Virus record (IMG/VR): IMGVR_UViG_3300010373_001372
Location: 1-54,406 of that record
Source of the DNA: a virus
Length of the DNA stretch: 54,406 bases
Direction: 5' to 3' (one strand)
Numbering within the stretch: position 1 is the stretch's first letter; each line of letters opens with the position of its first letter. The notes under the pieces were generated by a model, which saw nothing but the letters and a program-made list of their open reading frames with translations, was not told the DNA's origin and ran no database searches. Positions 47,720 to 54,406 of the stretch are shown piece after piece. A program made the translations under genes and the position numbers.

Positions 47720-48022
47720 ATGCTCAGGCTTGTTGCGGGCGCCCTTGCGGCGCTCTTTTTCGTTGCGCCCGCCGCTGCCCAGCAGCTGACCGACGTACCG
47801 TGCGCCAACATCGACAATTTCAAGCTCGGCATCGTCAACGCCGGCGGCGAGGTGCTGGGCATCAAACGCGTGCCCTATGCCAATGGCGTGCTGCTGTTCT
47901 GGCGGCAGGGCAGCGGCGTGGCCGCCGCGCCGGTGCTTCCATCGGCAGACGGCACCGGCGCCTGCGTCGCCTATAAGGAGATCATCCCGCTCGGCCTCTA
48001 CATGCCGGAGCGACAGCTGTGA
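47720..48022 (+). CDS. Secreted small protein
   Basis: 100 residues with a signal peptide [20 protein letters not shown] and a predicted cleavage after AQQ-like Ala-Ala-Ala-Gln. The mature part has two Cys ([19 protein letters not shown]) and is beta-like. Function unknown. It is coupled to the RlpA-like gene by overlap of four bases, so possibly a periplasmic factor acting in lysis or in envelope change. Confidence 0.6.
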   Translation: MLRLVAGALAALFFVAPAAAQQLTDVPCANIDNFKLGIVNAGGEVLGIKRVPYANGVLLFWRQGSGVAAAPVLPSADGTGACVAYKEIIPLGLYMPERQL

Positions 48023-48453
48023 GGGCGGCGCTCTACACGGCCGTCTGGTCGCTGCTGATCCTTGCCCTCCTCGAGGCGTGTTTGTTCCGTCCGCTGCACG
48101 CGCTTGGTGCAACCTATCGGCAGTGCGGTGTTGCGAGTTGGTACGGCTACTCCGGCCGGCCAACCGCCAACGGCGAACGCTTCAATGGTTCGAGCATGAC
48201 GGCCGCCAGCCGAACGCTGCCCTTCGGCACCATCGTGCGCGTCACGGACACGGCAACCGGCCGCTCGGTCGTCGTCCGCATCAACGATCGCGGTCCCTAC
48301 GTTGGCGGCCGGATCATCGACCTCTCACGTGAGGCTGCGCACCGTCTAGGGATCATTCCAGGAGGTACGGCGCGCGTCTGCTTGTCCGCGCCCGGCGATC
48401 CGGGCATTGGGAGGAAATGGGATTTCGTCAAGCCTGCGGCATTTTTGCGATAG
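48019..48453 (+). CDS. RlpA-like double-psi beta-barrel protein
   Basis: 144 residues, GTG start, N-terminal hydrophobic stretch ([15 protein letters not shown]), then the DPBB core: [40 protein letters not shown] and [20 protein letters not shown], which carries the catalytic Asp/His-like residues of RlpA (denuded-glycan lytic transglycosylase); [13 protein letters not shown] closes it. Lacks the SPOR domain of host RlpA. The phage may use it to finish glycan breakdown. The Cys near the N-terminus (LLEAC) suits a lipoprotein. Confidence 0.8.
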   Translation: MRAALYTAVWSLLILALLEACLFRPLHALGATYRQCGVASWYGYSGRPTANGERFNGSSMTAASRTLPFGTIVRVTDTATGRSVVVRINDRGPYVGGRIIDLSREAAHRLGIIPGGTARVCLSAPGDPGIGRKWDFVKPAAFLR

Positions 48454-48511
48454 CGACCACTTTGCCTTCAGCGTATTCTTCTGGCTGATATTTGCTTGGG
48501 GACTAAATGCA

Positions 48512-49198
48512 ATGAAGACATTCGCCATTGTCGGCGCCGCGGCGCTCGGACTTTTGATCGCGACACCCGTGCTCGCGGCAGATCTTGCGGTTCCGGCTGC
48601 TGCTCCTGCCGCGGCCGCGCCGGCGCCAGCGGCGTCGTGGACAGGTGCCTATGTCGGTATTCAAGGTGGATATGTCTGGGGTTCGGCCCCGTCGCCGGAT
48701 CAAGGCTGGGAAGTTGACCCGACTGGCGGCCTCATCGGTGCCTTCGCTGGTTACAACTATGATCTCGGCGGGGTCGTCATCGGCGCTGAAGTAGGCGGGA
48801 ACTGGGACTTTGCTACCGGCTCGGTCGTTACCAATCCTCTCGGTGGCACAGAAACCTTCAAAGCTGATCAGAACTGGGATGCTTCTCTTGTTGGCCGTAT
48901 CGGCGTCCCCGTTGCTGATAGCTTCCTACTATACGGTTTGGCCGGCGGTAGCATTACCCAGGTCTCGGGTGCCTACGATGAAAACCCGCCGCCCAATGAT
49001 CCGACGGTGTCAACTACGGTTGGTGGCTGGACAGTTGGCGCGGGCGCAGAATACAAGCTGACCGATATGTTCTCGGTTCGTGGTGAATACCGCTATGCCT
49101 CTTATGGGAACGCTGATTTGACCTGTTCCTTCTGCGGCCACACGAGCGTAAATCTGTCGACCAACGCTGCAACGATCGGCTTGCTGGCGCACTGGTAG
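48512..49198 (+). CDS. Outer-membrane beta-barrel, Omp25/31-like
   Basis: 228 residues from ATG 48512. Signal peptide MKTFAIVGAAALGLLIATPV with cleavage after LAA, an Ala/Pro linker, then WTGAYVGIQGGYVWGSAPS, GAFAGYNYDLGGVVIGAEVG and a last strand ending in Trp (LLAHW). Short eight-strand barrels like this are common in Rhizobiales. Two Cys (TCSFCGHTS) are extra. It comes after the lysis genes with its own space upstream, so may be a lysogenic-conversion (moron) gene altering the surface. A host origin is also possible. Confidence 0.8.
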   Translation: MKTFAIVGAAALGLLIATPVLAADLAVPAAAPAAAAPAPAASWTGAYVGIQGGYVWGSAPSPDQGWEVDPTGGLIGAFAGYNYDLGGVVIGAEVGGNWDFATGSVVTNPLGGTETFKADQNWDASLVGRIGVPVADSFLLYGLAGGSITQVSGAYDENPPPNDPTVSTTVGGWTVGAGAEYKLTDMFSVRGEYRYASYGNADLTCSFCGHTSVNLSTNAATIGLLAHW

Positions 49199-49378
49199 CC
49201 CACAACTCGGCCACGCCGCCGAGCATGTCCGGCAAGCCACCCGGACAGCCACCAGACACATTCGCGATCCACATTCGCGCGGTCGCACTCAGGCAATGCG
49301 TTCAGGTACGCGGAGGGGTACATGCCGAGGCGAAGCCCGCGGTGTTGAGCCCAGTTTGGCCGCCGGTTGTGAAAGTCC

Positions 49379-49612
49379 TTATTGCAGTCGCAGTGCTCGT
49401 TCGAATGGCAATATGGCGACCGTGCGCCCAGTTGGGTCGGATATTTCCAGCCAGTGCTGATCTATCGGTCCGTCTAGCTGGCCTTCTTTGACGATCGCTC
49501 GCACATCCGACAGAGCCCAGTTCCAGGCGGCCTCCAGGTCGTCAAATTCCCCGCCGCGGGTGTCCTTGAACACACCGTCGTTCTGTCGGAGGTGAAAGTA
49601 ATAGTGAGGCAT
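49379..49612 (-). CDS. DUF6894-family small protein
   Basis: 77 residues: MPHYYFHLRQNDGVFKDTRG, GEFDDLEAAWNWALSDVRAI, then WLEISDPTGRTVAILPFERA. The pattern YYFHLR, D-x-G, and a C-terminal GRTV-strand is a family typical of Rhizobiales genomes and mobile regions. Function is unknown. The flanking gaps at 49199-49378 and 49613-49714 have no convincing gene. Confidence 0.7.
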   Translation of the reverse strand: MPHYYFHLRQNDGVFKDTRGGEFDDLEAAWNWALSDVRAIVKEGQLDGPIDQHWLEISDPTGRTVAILPFERALRLQ

Positions 49613-49714
49613 CGGGGCAGGCTAGGCCCGTTGGCGGCAAAAGTCCCAGAATTTCGCAGTAAGTAAAGTGAGTAAGCGACGGCCTCGGCTCCGAGTTGCT
49701 GAGGCCGTCTGGCT

Positions 49715-49912
49715 TCAGGCCGCTACAGCACCTTTGTCCAGCGGAGCGATAGGACGCGGCCTACTGCCCCCCGCGGGGCTCATCGGCGGGTCGTCATCAT
49801 CATCGAAATACGATCGCTTGAACAGCCGGCGCAGGCGACGCTTCGCCGATTTCGCGGCTTGCTCCAGCTCTTCGCTGTCGTACTCGTCCGACGGATAGAA
49901 AGTTCTGCTCAT
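49715..49912 (-). CDS. Small charged protein next to hsp20
   Basis: 65 residues from ATG 49912. MSRTFYPSDEYDSEELEQAA, KSAKRRLRRLFKRSYFDDDD is first acidic then strongly basic then acidic, and the C-terminus is Pro-rich. No family known. Lies downstream of hsp20 on the same strand, so may be cotranscribed. Low-complexity makes the call moderate. Confidence 0.5.
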   Translation of the reverse strand: MSRTFYPSDEYDSEELEQAAKSAKRRLRRLFKRSYFDDDDDPPMSPAGGSRPRPIAPLDKGAVAA

Positions 49913-49980
49913 CGCATCCTCCACAGATCACGGGCGCCCCCCGATGGAAGTCGGGGAGCGACTAGTTGGAACTGGCACGG

Positions 49981-50439
49981 TCAAGCGGCCGCCTTGGTTT
50001 CCAGTTCGATCTGCTTCTGCGGGGCTTCCGCCGGCGTGGAGGCGATGTTGATGCGGCGGGGCTTCAACTGCTCGGGCACTTCCCGGACCAACTCGATCCG
50101 CAAGAGACCGCTGTCCAGCGAGGCATTGGCGACCTTCACATGGTCGGCGAGACTGAACGTTTGCCGGAAGTCACGGGAAGCTATGCCGCGATGCAGATAG
50201 GACCGATCTTCTGCCTGCTGCTTCTGGCCAACCACGACCAGGGAGTTACCTTCCTGTGTGAGCGTGATCTCGCTGATCGAAAAACCGGCCACCGCCATGC
50301 TGATGCGATAGCTGTCATCGCCCAGTTTCTCGATATCATAGGGTGGCCAGTCGGAGCGGACTGTGCTGTCGAGCATGTCGAAGAGGCTGTCGAAGCCAAC
50401 CGTCGAGCGATAGAGGGGTGTGAAGTCGAAGGTTCTCAT
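49981..50439 (-). CDS. Small heat shock protein Hsp20/IbpA-like
   Basis: 152 residues. The alpha-crystallin domain shows YDIEKLGDDSYRISMAVAGF, SLVVVGQKQQAEDRSYLHRG with the usual FRQTFSLADHV and a C-terminal ELVREVPEQLKPRRINI (I-x-I motif, RRINI). N-terminal part FDFTPLYRSTVGFDSLFDML is typical for rhizobial class A Hsp20. Holdase that binds unfolding proteins. ATG 50439 is preferred with AAGGAG 9 bases away. The leader looks like a ROSE thermometer. Phage or prophage-borne Hsp20 is uncommon. Confidence 0.88.
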   Translation of the reverse strand: MRTFDFTPLYRSTVGFDSLFDMLDSTVRSDWPPYDIEKLGDDSYRISMAVAGFSISEITLTQEGNSLVVVGQKQQAEDRSYLHRGIASRDFRQTFSLADHVKVANASLDSGLLRIELVREVPEQLKPRRINIASTPAEAPQKQIELETKAAA

Positions 50440-50530
50440 AACCACATTCTCCTTAGAGCAACATAGGTACGAGGGACGAACCCGGAGGGTTCACCCCGGT
50501 GATCCAGCCCCAATTTGGCGGCTGGCGACA
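50440..50530 (-). promoter_or_regulatory. ROSE-like RNA thermometer in the hsp20 leader
   Basis: On the minus strand the leader has a perfect hairpin GAACCC-TCC-GGGTTC (complement of 50478-50492), then TTGCT directly upstream of the Shine-Dalgarno AAGGAG (complement of 50449-50461). In ROSE elements a U(U/C)GCU motif masks the ribosome site at low temperature and melts on heating. Length and place fit rhizobial hsp genes. Confidence 0.65.
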
Positions 50531-50669
50531 ATCGATTTATTTCGCCCGTTGCGGTCTTCAAGAGGCTCCCCCAAAAAAATTTTTGGAAGGTGTAATACGC
50601 CTCTTGACGATGGCCTCTTCGCGCCAAAAATCACCGTCGCTCGTTTGTTGACATCGAACGGGAGAGCTT
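50531..50669. other. Divergent hsp20 promoter region
   Basis: Gap between hsp20 and the rightward gene. On the minus strand CTTGAAG (complement of 50557-50563 region) followed by an AT-rich GAAATAAAT could be an RpoH-type promoter for hsp20; the -10 match is weak. A run AAAAAAATTTTT at about 50574-50585 forms an A/T tract. The rightward gene has GGGAG upstream of its ATG. Confidence 0.35.
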
Positions 50670-51056
50670 ATGATGAACGCCTTAGTGAGGGAGCCCGGCA
50701 AGGCGGGCTCTACAACGACAGAGTTGCTTTTCGACTGGCGGGCTGATCTTGAGCGCCTCGAGGCGGCTGCCGAAGCCGCGCGCCGCACGCATAATTTCGA
50801 TCCCTGGGCGCTCGCTGAGGGGGAATGCTGGCTCGATCTCATCGAGGCCGAGCTTGTTGCGCTGAGGCGCGCCCCAAGACAACCACAGTCGGAAGAATCG
50901 CGTCTGCTGCTGGAAGATTGGAGACAGCGCGCGTTTGCGGCTGTCCAAAGCCTACGGGCGGTGGCTTCGCTCGATACCCCGCAGGCGTTGAAACCAAATA
51001 ATAAGAACGGGGTTTTGACCTCCGTAGCTCCGAGCCTCGAACGGCCACCAGCCTGA
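50670..51056 (+). CDS. Unknown protein divergent from hsp20
   Basis: 128 residues: LLFDWRADLERLEAAAEAAR, FDPWALAEGECWLDLIEAEL, SEESRLLLEDWRQRAFAAVQ. Mainly helical; Trp and Glu-rich. No domain recognised. It begins ATG 50670 (or 50673) and shares the divergent control region with hsp20, so it may be stress-related. GC and codons match the rest. Confidence 0.5.
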   Translation: MMNALVREPGKAGSTTTELLFDWRADLERLEAAAEAARRTHNFDPWALAEGECWLDLIEAELVALRRAPRQPQSEESRLLLEDWRQRAFAAVQSLRAVASLDTPQALKPNNKNGVLTSVAPSLERPPA

Positions 51057-51098
51057 ACAGGTGTTGCCTGGAATTATCTTCAACTTGAGGATGTAGCC

Positions 51099-51398
51099 AT
51101 GAGGAACTTCGACACCTCTGAAACCGATGACGACCTCGTGTCCGATAGCGATCTTATCGGATACAATCGGCCCCGCGAGATAGTAAATGATCCTGCTCTC
51201 ACCTTGGCGCGGAAGCGGCAACTGCTCGCACACTGGGGATCGGACATTCACGCCGTTTTTGGCGCGCCGGCGCTGAGAGCGTTTGCACGCGGACCGGCGG
51301 TGTCAATCGACGATATTCAAGCGGCCTTGTGCGAGCTGGATGAAATGGTCGATCCGGCAGCGATTGCGTCTCGAACGAGCAGCGGCGCCAGCGCCTAG
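51099..51398 (+). CDS. Small conserved Rhizobiales protein
   Basis: 99 residues. NDPALTLARKRQLLAHWGSD and VSIDDIQAALCELDEM form a pattern I recall from small proteins of Bradyrhizobium and relatives, often near stress genes. Probably soluble and helical; no function known. GAGG upstream of ATG 51099. Same direction as the previous gene. Confidence 0.6.
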   Translation: MRNFDTSETDDDLVSDSDLIGYNRPREIVNDPALTLARKRQLLAHWGSDIHAVFGAPALRAFARGPAVSIDDIQAALCELDEMVDPAAIASRTSSGASA

Positions 51399-51643
51399 TA
51401 CTTCGCTGTTGGTCGAGAAGCGAGCCGCCCCCCTAGGCTGAGGGAGCCCTTGAGGAAGCGGCTCGCTATGAAGCCTCGAAAGGGAGTTTACCAAACGAGG
51501 TTTCATAACTCACCTTATCCCGGAAAGCTTGCGTCAGCCTTACATGTCAGTCGCCGACCGAACGGAATTCCTGACGACTAACATTCAACAAAGGACGATG
51601 GAGGAGGGTACGCTGGCGCTCAAAGAATAGCTTAGGGGGGTCG
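51399..51643. ncRNA. Structured gap, possible small RNA
   Basis: 245 bases without a gene. A perfect 9-base stem GCGAGCCGC (51420-51428) / GCGGCTCGC (51458-51466) is followed at once by a second stem ATGAAGCCTCG (51468-51478) / CGAGGTTTCAT (51496-51506) with one mismatch. No T-run follows. Two neighbouring stems in a gap suggest a structured RNA or an untranslated region of the preceding gene. Confidence 0.35.
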
Positions 51644-51865
51644 ATTCTGACGAGCGAGCAAATAGAGCACGAGGTCATCGCGTATATCGAGAATCGCAGC
51701 CTCCGAGATGAGCCAAGTACCAAGTCGGGTTTGCTGCAGAGCCTCGCTGAGGCGGGAACGCCCAAGCCCCATATCCTGGCTGCTTTGGACCGATTGATCG
51801 ATTCTGGCGACGTCGCGCTGGATCTGAACGGATCGCGGCTTACCCTGCAACGACATCGTTCATGA
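51644..51865 (+). CDS. Small helical protein with non-standard start
   Basis: 73 residues from ATT 51644 (or CTG 51647): TSEQIEHEVIAYIENRSLRD, GLLQSLAEAGTPKPHILAAL, DRLIDSGDVALDLNGSRLTL, a composition and winged-helix rhythm of a real protein. No ATG, GTG or TTG is found upstream in frame, but a strong AGGGGGG lies just before ATT. Thus it may use a rare start codon, or be the 3' end of a broken gene. Function unknown. Confidence 0.4.
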   Translation: MLTSEQIEHEVIAYIENRSLRDEPSTKSGLLQSLAEAGTPKPHILAALDRLIDSGDVALDLNGSRLTLQRHRS

Positions 51866-51910
51866 CCGGCAAGACGAAACAGCCGGTAAGAGGCCTATTC
51901 GACGAATGCG

Positions 51911-51931
51911 ACGCCCAGCTCAGACGGCTGG
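51911..51931. terminator. Hairpin downstream of the SRAP gene
   Basis: GCCCAGC (51911-51917), loop of seven, GCTGGGC (51925-51931): a perfect stem about 14 bases past the SRAP stop on the minus strand. There is no T-run on either side, so efficiency as terminator is doubtful. Confidence 0.35.
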
Positions 51932-51944
51932 GCGCGTTGATGAT

Positions 51945-52589
51945 TCAATGGTCCCCCTTGGGTTGGTCGAGCCTGACGATATGCCCGGCCGGGAGCGAGC
52001 GCTGCATGCGAATCGCCCCCTCTGGCGGCAGCGACAGCCATGCGTCGACGCCTTCCTGGCTCAGTAGCACCACGGGCATGCGATTGTGCACCTGGCTCAC
52101 CTCGGCGTTCGCCGCCGCAGTGATGATGGCGTAGCCGTCGAGTTCCTTGAAACCTTCGGCCTGAGATCGGACTGAGCCCCAGCGCGTCCACAGGCCCGCG
52201 AGATAAAACGTCGCACCGCCGCGCAGGCCAAAAGGGATCATCTGGTGGGTTTCGCCGACTGTGTCGCGCTCGCCAAATTGCGTCACCGGGATGACGCAGC
52301 GGTGCTCGACGCCCATAAACTGCCACCAATGGCCATAGGTGAGGCTGGCGATGTTGACCTGTCCACGGTCAACCCGTTGCTTTGGCCTGAGCTTGGCCAG
52401 CGGCGTCGGCATGCCCAGCCGGGCATAGGCCGTCTCCTTGGCGCCATCGGGGCCATTGCGGATGATCAGCGTATTGGTCTGGCGGTCGAACGGCCGTGGC
52501 AGGTATGACGGCGGCAAGTCGGCGCCCATCGCCTGCACGATATCGCGCATGGCCTCGGTGGTCGTGTAGTTCGCGCCCTGCTCGCACAT
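51945..52589 (-). CDS. SRAP protein, YedK/HMCES-like DNA-crosslink sensor
   Basis: 214 residues. The invariant Cys2 (MCEQGANYTTTE) will be the N-terminal residue after Met removal and forms a thiazolidine link with abasic sites in single-stranded DNA. Other family marks: RCVIPVTQFGE-type segment (RCVIPVTQFGERD), TFYLAGLWTRW, YAIITAAANAEVSQVHNRMP with the catalytic His, and VVLLSQEGVDAWL. It shields abasic sites from cleavage during replication. Its start overlaps the next upstream small gene. Phage-borne SRAPs are often beside SOS genes. Confidence 0.85.
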   Translation of the reverse strand: MCEQGANYTTTEAMRDIVQAMGADLPPSYLPRPFDRQTNTLIIRNGPDGAKETAYARLGMPTPLAKLRPKQRVDRGQVNIASLTYGHWWQFMGVEHRCVIPVTQFGERDTVGETHQMIPFGLRGGATFYLAGLWTRWGSVRSQAEGFKELDGYAIITAAANAEVSQVHNRMPVVLLSQEGVDAWLSLPPEGAIRMQRSLPAGHIVRLDQPKGDH

Positions 52590-52768
52590 CAGCGCGGTTC
52601 CGGCTCATAGCCGAGCTCTGCCTGTTCCTTTCGGCGCAGTTCTTCCTCCCGCTCTGCGTCCGCAATGATCTCGTCAAGCGTTGGCGCGCCCGAGGGCGGC
52701 GGGGGCTGTTCGATGAGCGCATCGATCATCGCTTCGAATTCTGGCGGGACGCCCTGGGTCGCGGTCAT
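52589..52768 (-). CDS. Small acidic protein coupled to SRAP
   Basis: 59 residues, ATG at the complement of 52766-52768, stop overlapping the SRAP ATG (TGATG). MTATQGVPPEFEAMIDALIE, PTLDEIIADAEREEELRRKE. Acidic and helical; no family known. Overlaps on both ends show it belongs to the SRAP/DUF3606 operon. Confidence 0.55.
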   Translation of the reverse strand: MTATQGVPPEFEAMIDALIEQPPPPSGAPTLDEIIADAEREEELRRKEQAELGYEPEPR

Positions 52769-52956
52769 CGTGGGCGCTTTTCCAGGGCCGCCAGCTCATT
52801 GGCCTTGTCGCGGCTGCCGCCGGCATCCTGCAGGATCGCCCGCGCGTCCGCGTTTGAAATGCGGTGCTTCTGCGCGAAGTAGGCCACGTCGTATTGCTTT
52901 TGCCCTGCCATCCGGCGCCGATCGGCCGGCCCGATGGTCGATTTGCTGTATCCCAT
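52765..52956 (-). CDS. DUF3606-family protein
   Basis: 63 residues from ATG 52956. AGQKQYDVAYFAQKHRISNA, DARAILQDAGGSRDKANELA is the DUF3606 pattern (EVxYxAxK then helix-turn-helix-like unit), common in Rhizobiales and rarely elsewhere. Perhaps a small DNA-associated protein. Precedes the 59-residue gene with a four-base overlap; GGAG at a suitable distance upstream. Confidence 0.7.
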   Translation of the reverse strand: MGYSKSTIGPADRRRMAGQKQYDVAYFAQKHRISNADARAILQDAGGSRDKANELAALEKRPR

Positions 52957-53078
52957 GGCGTGCTCCTTTCTTGCCGAGAACATAGTGGCGTCCCGCCTGT
53001 TCTACCACAATCCCTCGGGGCTTGTTCTTATTTTGTTCACGGTGCTATGGGTAGCTGCCTCAACGGACGGAGGCAACT

Positions 53079-53252
53079 ATGGCGATCGGCATTCAAACCA
53101 ACATCGGCAACCGCATCAGAGCGTATGCCGGGGCCAACCCGGGCGCCTCGCCGACCGACATAGCCCGTCACCTCGGGATCCAGACCGTGCGCGTCAAGAA
53201 CGCGCTCGCGCATCCCGGCAAGCGGCGACCGAAGAAATCCGTGGCAGGGTGA
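53079..53252 (+). CDS. 57-residue HTH protein
   Basis: ATG 53079 behind GGACGGAGG. NRIRAYAGANPGASPTDIAR, HLGIQTVRVKNALAHPGKRR: a helix-turn-helix (SPTDIARHLGIQTVRVKNAL) with a basic tail. Probably a small DNA-binding regulator of the right-end operon. No closer family assigned. Confidence 0.55.
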   Translation: MAIGIQTNIGNRIRAYAGANPGASPTDIARHLGIQTVRVKNALAHPGKRRPKKSVAG

Positions 53253-53257
53253 TCGGC

Positions 53258-53515
53258 ATGGTCGGTCCTCATATCACGCGCAAGTTCCTGATCCTGGCAC
53301 CGCGGCCGCTGGCCGATTCGATCATCAACGAGCCGGAGATGTTCCGGACGTGGATGGCGGCCCTTTATCCGGAGTTCAGTTTCAGGGTCCATCCCTGGGC
53401 GTCGCCGACCGAGGCGTTTCCCTCGGTCGAGGATGGCTCGCCGCCCAGCCTGCCTTACCCCGGAAAGGATTTGCTGGATGGTCTCGCGGCGCGCGCCGCG
53501 GCCTTTCCGGGATGA
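53258..53515 (+). CDS. Unknown 85-residue protein
   Basis: ATG 53258, five bases after the HTH gene. GPHITRKFLILAPRPLADSI, FRTWMAALYPEFSFRVHPWA and a Pro-rich end; single-domain alpha/beta look. No family recognised. In frame with a longer upstream frame that is not credible. The cluster continues with the next gene three bases on. Confidence 0.5.
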   Translation: MVGPHITRKFLILAPRPLADSIINEPEMFRTWMAALYPEFSFRVHPWASPTEAFPSVEDGSPPSLPYPGKDLLDGLAARAAAFPG

Positions 53516-53518
53516 CGC

Positions 53519-53992
53519 ATGGCCAGGTGGCTTACCACGCTCGGCGATGCCCGCGACATCGGCCAGGAGCTCGTCGCCGTCTGCCATAATGTCGCGTGTC
53601 GGGCGCAGCGGTTCGTCGACCTGGAGAAGGTTATCCACCATGTCGGTGCGGCCCACTTTCTGCTGCCGGTGCGCGGCGTCGTGCATTTCAGCGAGCGGAT
53701 GCGCTGTCCGGCGTGCGGCGGCAGGGGCGCGTTCATCTGGATCAATGAGCCCAAGACGCCGTCGCCCTGGTTCGGCAACGCCGAGCAAAGCCAGGTGAAC
53801 CTCTGGGGCCAGTTCAACGACAACACTCTTGAAACGGTCGTCGCTAGAACCTCGCGGCTCGAGATCGGCTATGCCGCCTATGAAGGGGCTGTCGCGACCT
53901 ATCCGCGCCGCCACATCACCCTGCAGGAAGGATCGCACGTCATCCTCGACAGCCGGCTGAAGGTCATCAAGGGCGGCCGGCAGGTAAGGTGA
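53519..53992 (+). CDS. Zinc-ribbon-like conserved protein
   Basis: 157 residues. Two pairs of Cys spaced for zinc: VCHNVACRAQRFVDLEKVIH and MRCPACGGRGAFIWIN, so a zinc ribbon split by a loop. The second half is polar. It is a conserved unknown of Rhizobiales phages and plasmids from memory. Converges with the nuclease gene at 53993 with no gap. Confidence 0.6.
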   Translation: MARWLTTLGDARDIGQELVAVCHNVACRAQRFVDLEKVIHHVGAAHFLLPVRGVVHFSERMRCPACGGRGAFIWINEPKTPSPWFGNAEQSQVNLWGQFNDNTLETVVARTSRLEIGYAAYEGAVATYPRRHITLQEGSHVILDSRLKVIKGGRQVR

Positions 53993-54406
53993 TCAGCACC
54001 ACGGGTGCTTGTGGCCGTCCCATTCGTGCGCCAGCCCTTCGGCGACAAGCTCCTGGCCGACCGACTTGCCATCGATTTCGAGTGTGCGCAGCTCGCGGCC
54101 ATAGACATCATGCTCGCGGCTGCCGAGCTGCACGACAGTGAACCGCGCGCCATTGAGCAACGTCTGCAGCCGCAACGTCGCCTTGTCGCCAAGCGCCTTC
54201 TCGGCCGGGCAGGAGTAGTTCTCCACCTCGGGCGCATCGATATCCTCAAGCCGGATTTTCTTGCCGCTCAGCCAGAACGTATCGCCGTCGACAATACAGT
54301 TGGTTCGCCAGCCACGGCCGCAGATCGGCAGGTCGCCGGCCGTCGCCTGCCCAGCCAGCATGAGCGTCAGCAACGCAGCGATAACTGTGCGGTTTCTGTG
54401 CGGCAT
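53993..54406 (-). CDS. Secreted thermonuclease-like (SNase) protein
   Basis: 137 residues. Signal peptide MPHRNRTVIAALLTLMLAGQ with cleavage at ATA-G; SNase fold: TNCIVDGDTFWLSGKKIRLE, DIDAPEVENYSCPAEKALGD (catalytic D-x-D-x-P and Glu region), GSREHDVYGRELRTL with Arg/Tyr, and VGQELVAEGLAHEWDG. Four Cys might form disulfides in the periplasm. The start lies at the very edge of the window, and the first codons run through the 18-base repeat shared with 1244-1261. Degrades DNA outside the cytosol, or a remnant of host. The true start may be upstream. Confidence 0.75.
   Translation of the reverse strand: MPHRNRTVIAALLTLMLAGQATAGDLPICGRGWRTNCIVDGDTFWLSGKKIRLEDIDAPEVENYSCPAEKALGDKATLRLQTLLNGARFTVVQLGSREHDVYGRELRTLEIDGKSVGQELVAEGLAHEWDGHKHPWC

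Noticed and set aside
49225-49491. Plus-strand frame of 88 codons after the outer-membrane barrel
   Set aside because: Overlaps the DUF6894 gene antisense and lacks a recognisable fold.
51862-52134. Plus-strand frame starting near the end of the ATT-start gene
   Set aside because: Runs antisense into the SRAP gene; only the first ~25 codons look natural, so not called.
1-54406. CRISPR arrays, insertion sequences, rRNA, intact tRNA
   Set aside because: No regularly spaced repeat array, no transposase and no complete tRNA or rRNA was found by eye; only the tRNA-Thr fragment exists.

Overview
The window reads as one almost complete lambdoid (siphovirus-type) prophage in a high-GC alphaproteobacterium, probably of the Rhizobiales/Hyphomicrobiales. 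The hints are the high-GC codon use, DUF6894- and DUF3606-type small proteins, an Omp25/31-type outer-membrane barrel and an Hsp20 gene with a ROSE-like leader. Only the first ~1.1 kb (an aldo/keto reductase) looks like ordinary host chromosome. At 1124-1168 lies the 3' half of a tRNA-Thr(CGU) gene on the minus strand, the expected scar (attL) of integration into a tRNA gene. No second copy is seen, so attR and the whole tRNA should lie just beyond 54406. An exact 18-bp repeat at 1244-1261 and 54385-54402 supports this.

Layout. 1.3-2.5 kb: a cargo pair next to attL, a Panacea/SocA-like antitoxin candidate overlapping a proteasome-fold Ntn-hydrolase. 2.5-7.0 kb, leftward: integrase, excisionase, a phage-encoded DNA clamp (DnaN), an HD-domain protein and small unknowns, driven from an operator-bearing PL-like promoter at about 7.05 kb. 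7.1-8.2 kb: immunity region with a LexA/CI-like repressor, a two-TM protein in the place of lambda rexB, and palindromic operators. 8.2-19.7 kb, rightward early genes: Cro-position protein, ParB/MT-A70 fusion, HNH protein, C5-cytosine methylase whose DNA also carries a second protein-like frame, SNF2 helicase/DNA methylase fusion, TSCPD-like protein, CHC2/Toprim primase and D5-type helicase, then a repeat-rich gap that may be the replication origin. 20.9-33 kb: terminase, head-tail joiner, portal, S49 protease with nested scaffold, decoration protein, capsid and connectors. 33-44.2 kb: tail genes, including a G/GT chaperone pair with a lambda-style -1 slippery site, tape measure, tail tip and fibres. 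45.6-48.5 kb: lysis genes (GH108 endolysin, nested Rz/Rz1 spanins, RlpA-like protein). 48.5-54.4 kb: accessory genes (outer-membrane barrel, Hsp20, SRAP/YedK protein, secreted nuclease, small proteins).

Several genes look like later insertions because they run against the surrounding operon and appear less GC-rich or carry their own signals: membrane proteins at 23.6 and 26.5 kb, and a two-gene cassette at 44.2-45.5 kb coding for a stand-alone Wzt-C-like glycan-binding protein and a PAPS-dependent sulfotransferase, a plausible lysogenic-conversion system that sulfates a surface polysaccharide.

The strongest candidates for undescribed biology are the Panacea/proteasome-fold pair, the Wzt-C/sulfotransferase cassette and the dual-frame methylase. 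All functional calls come from reading motifs by eye; no database search was run.
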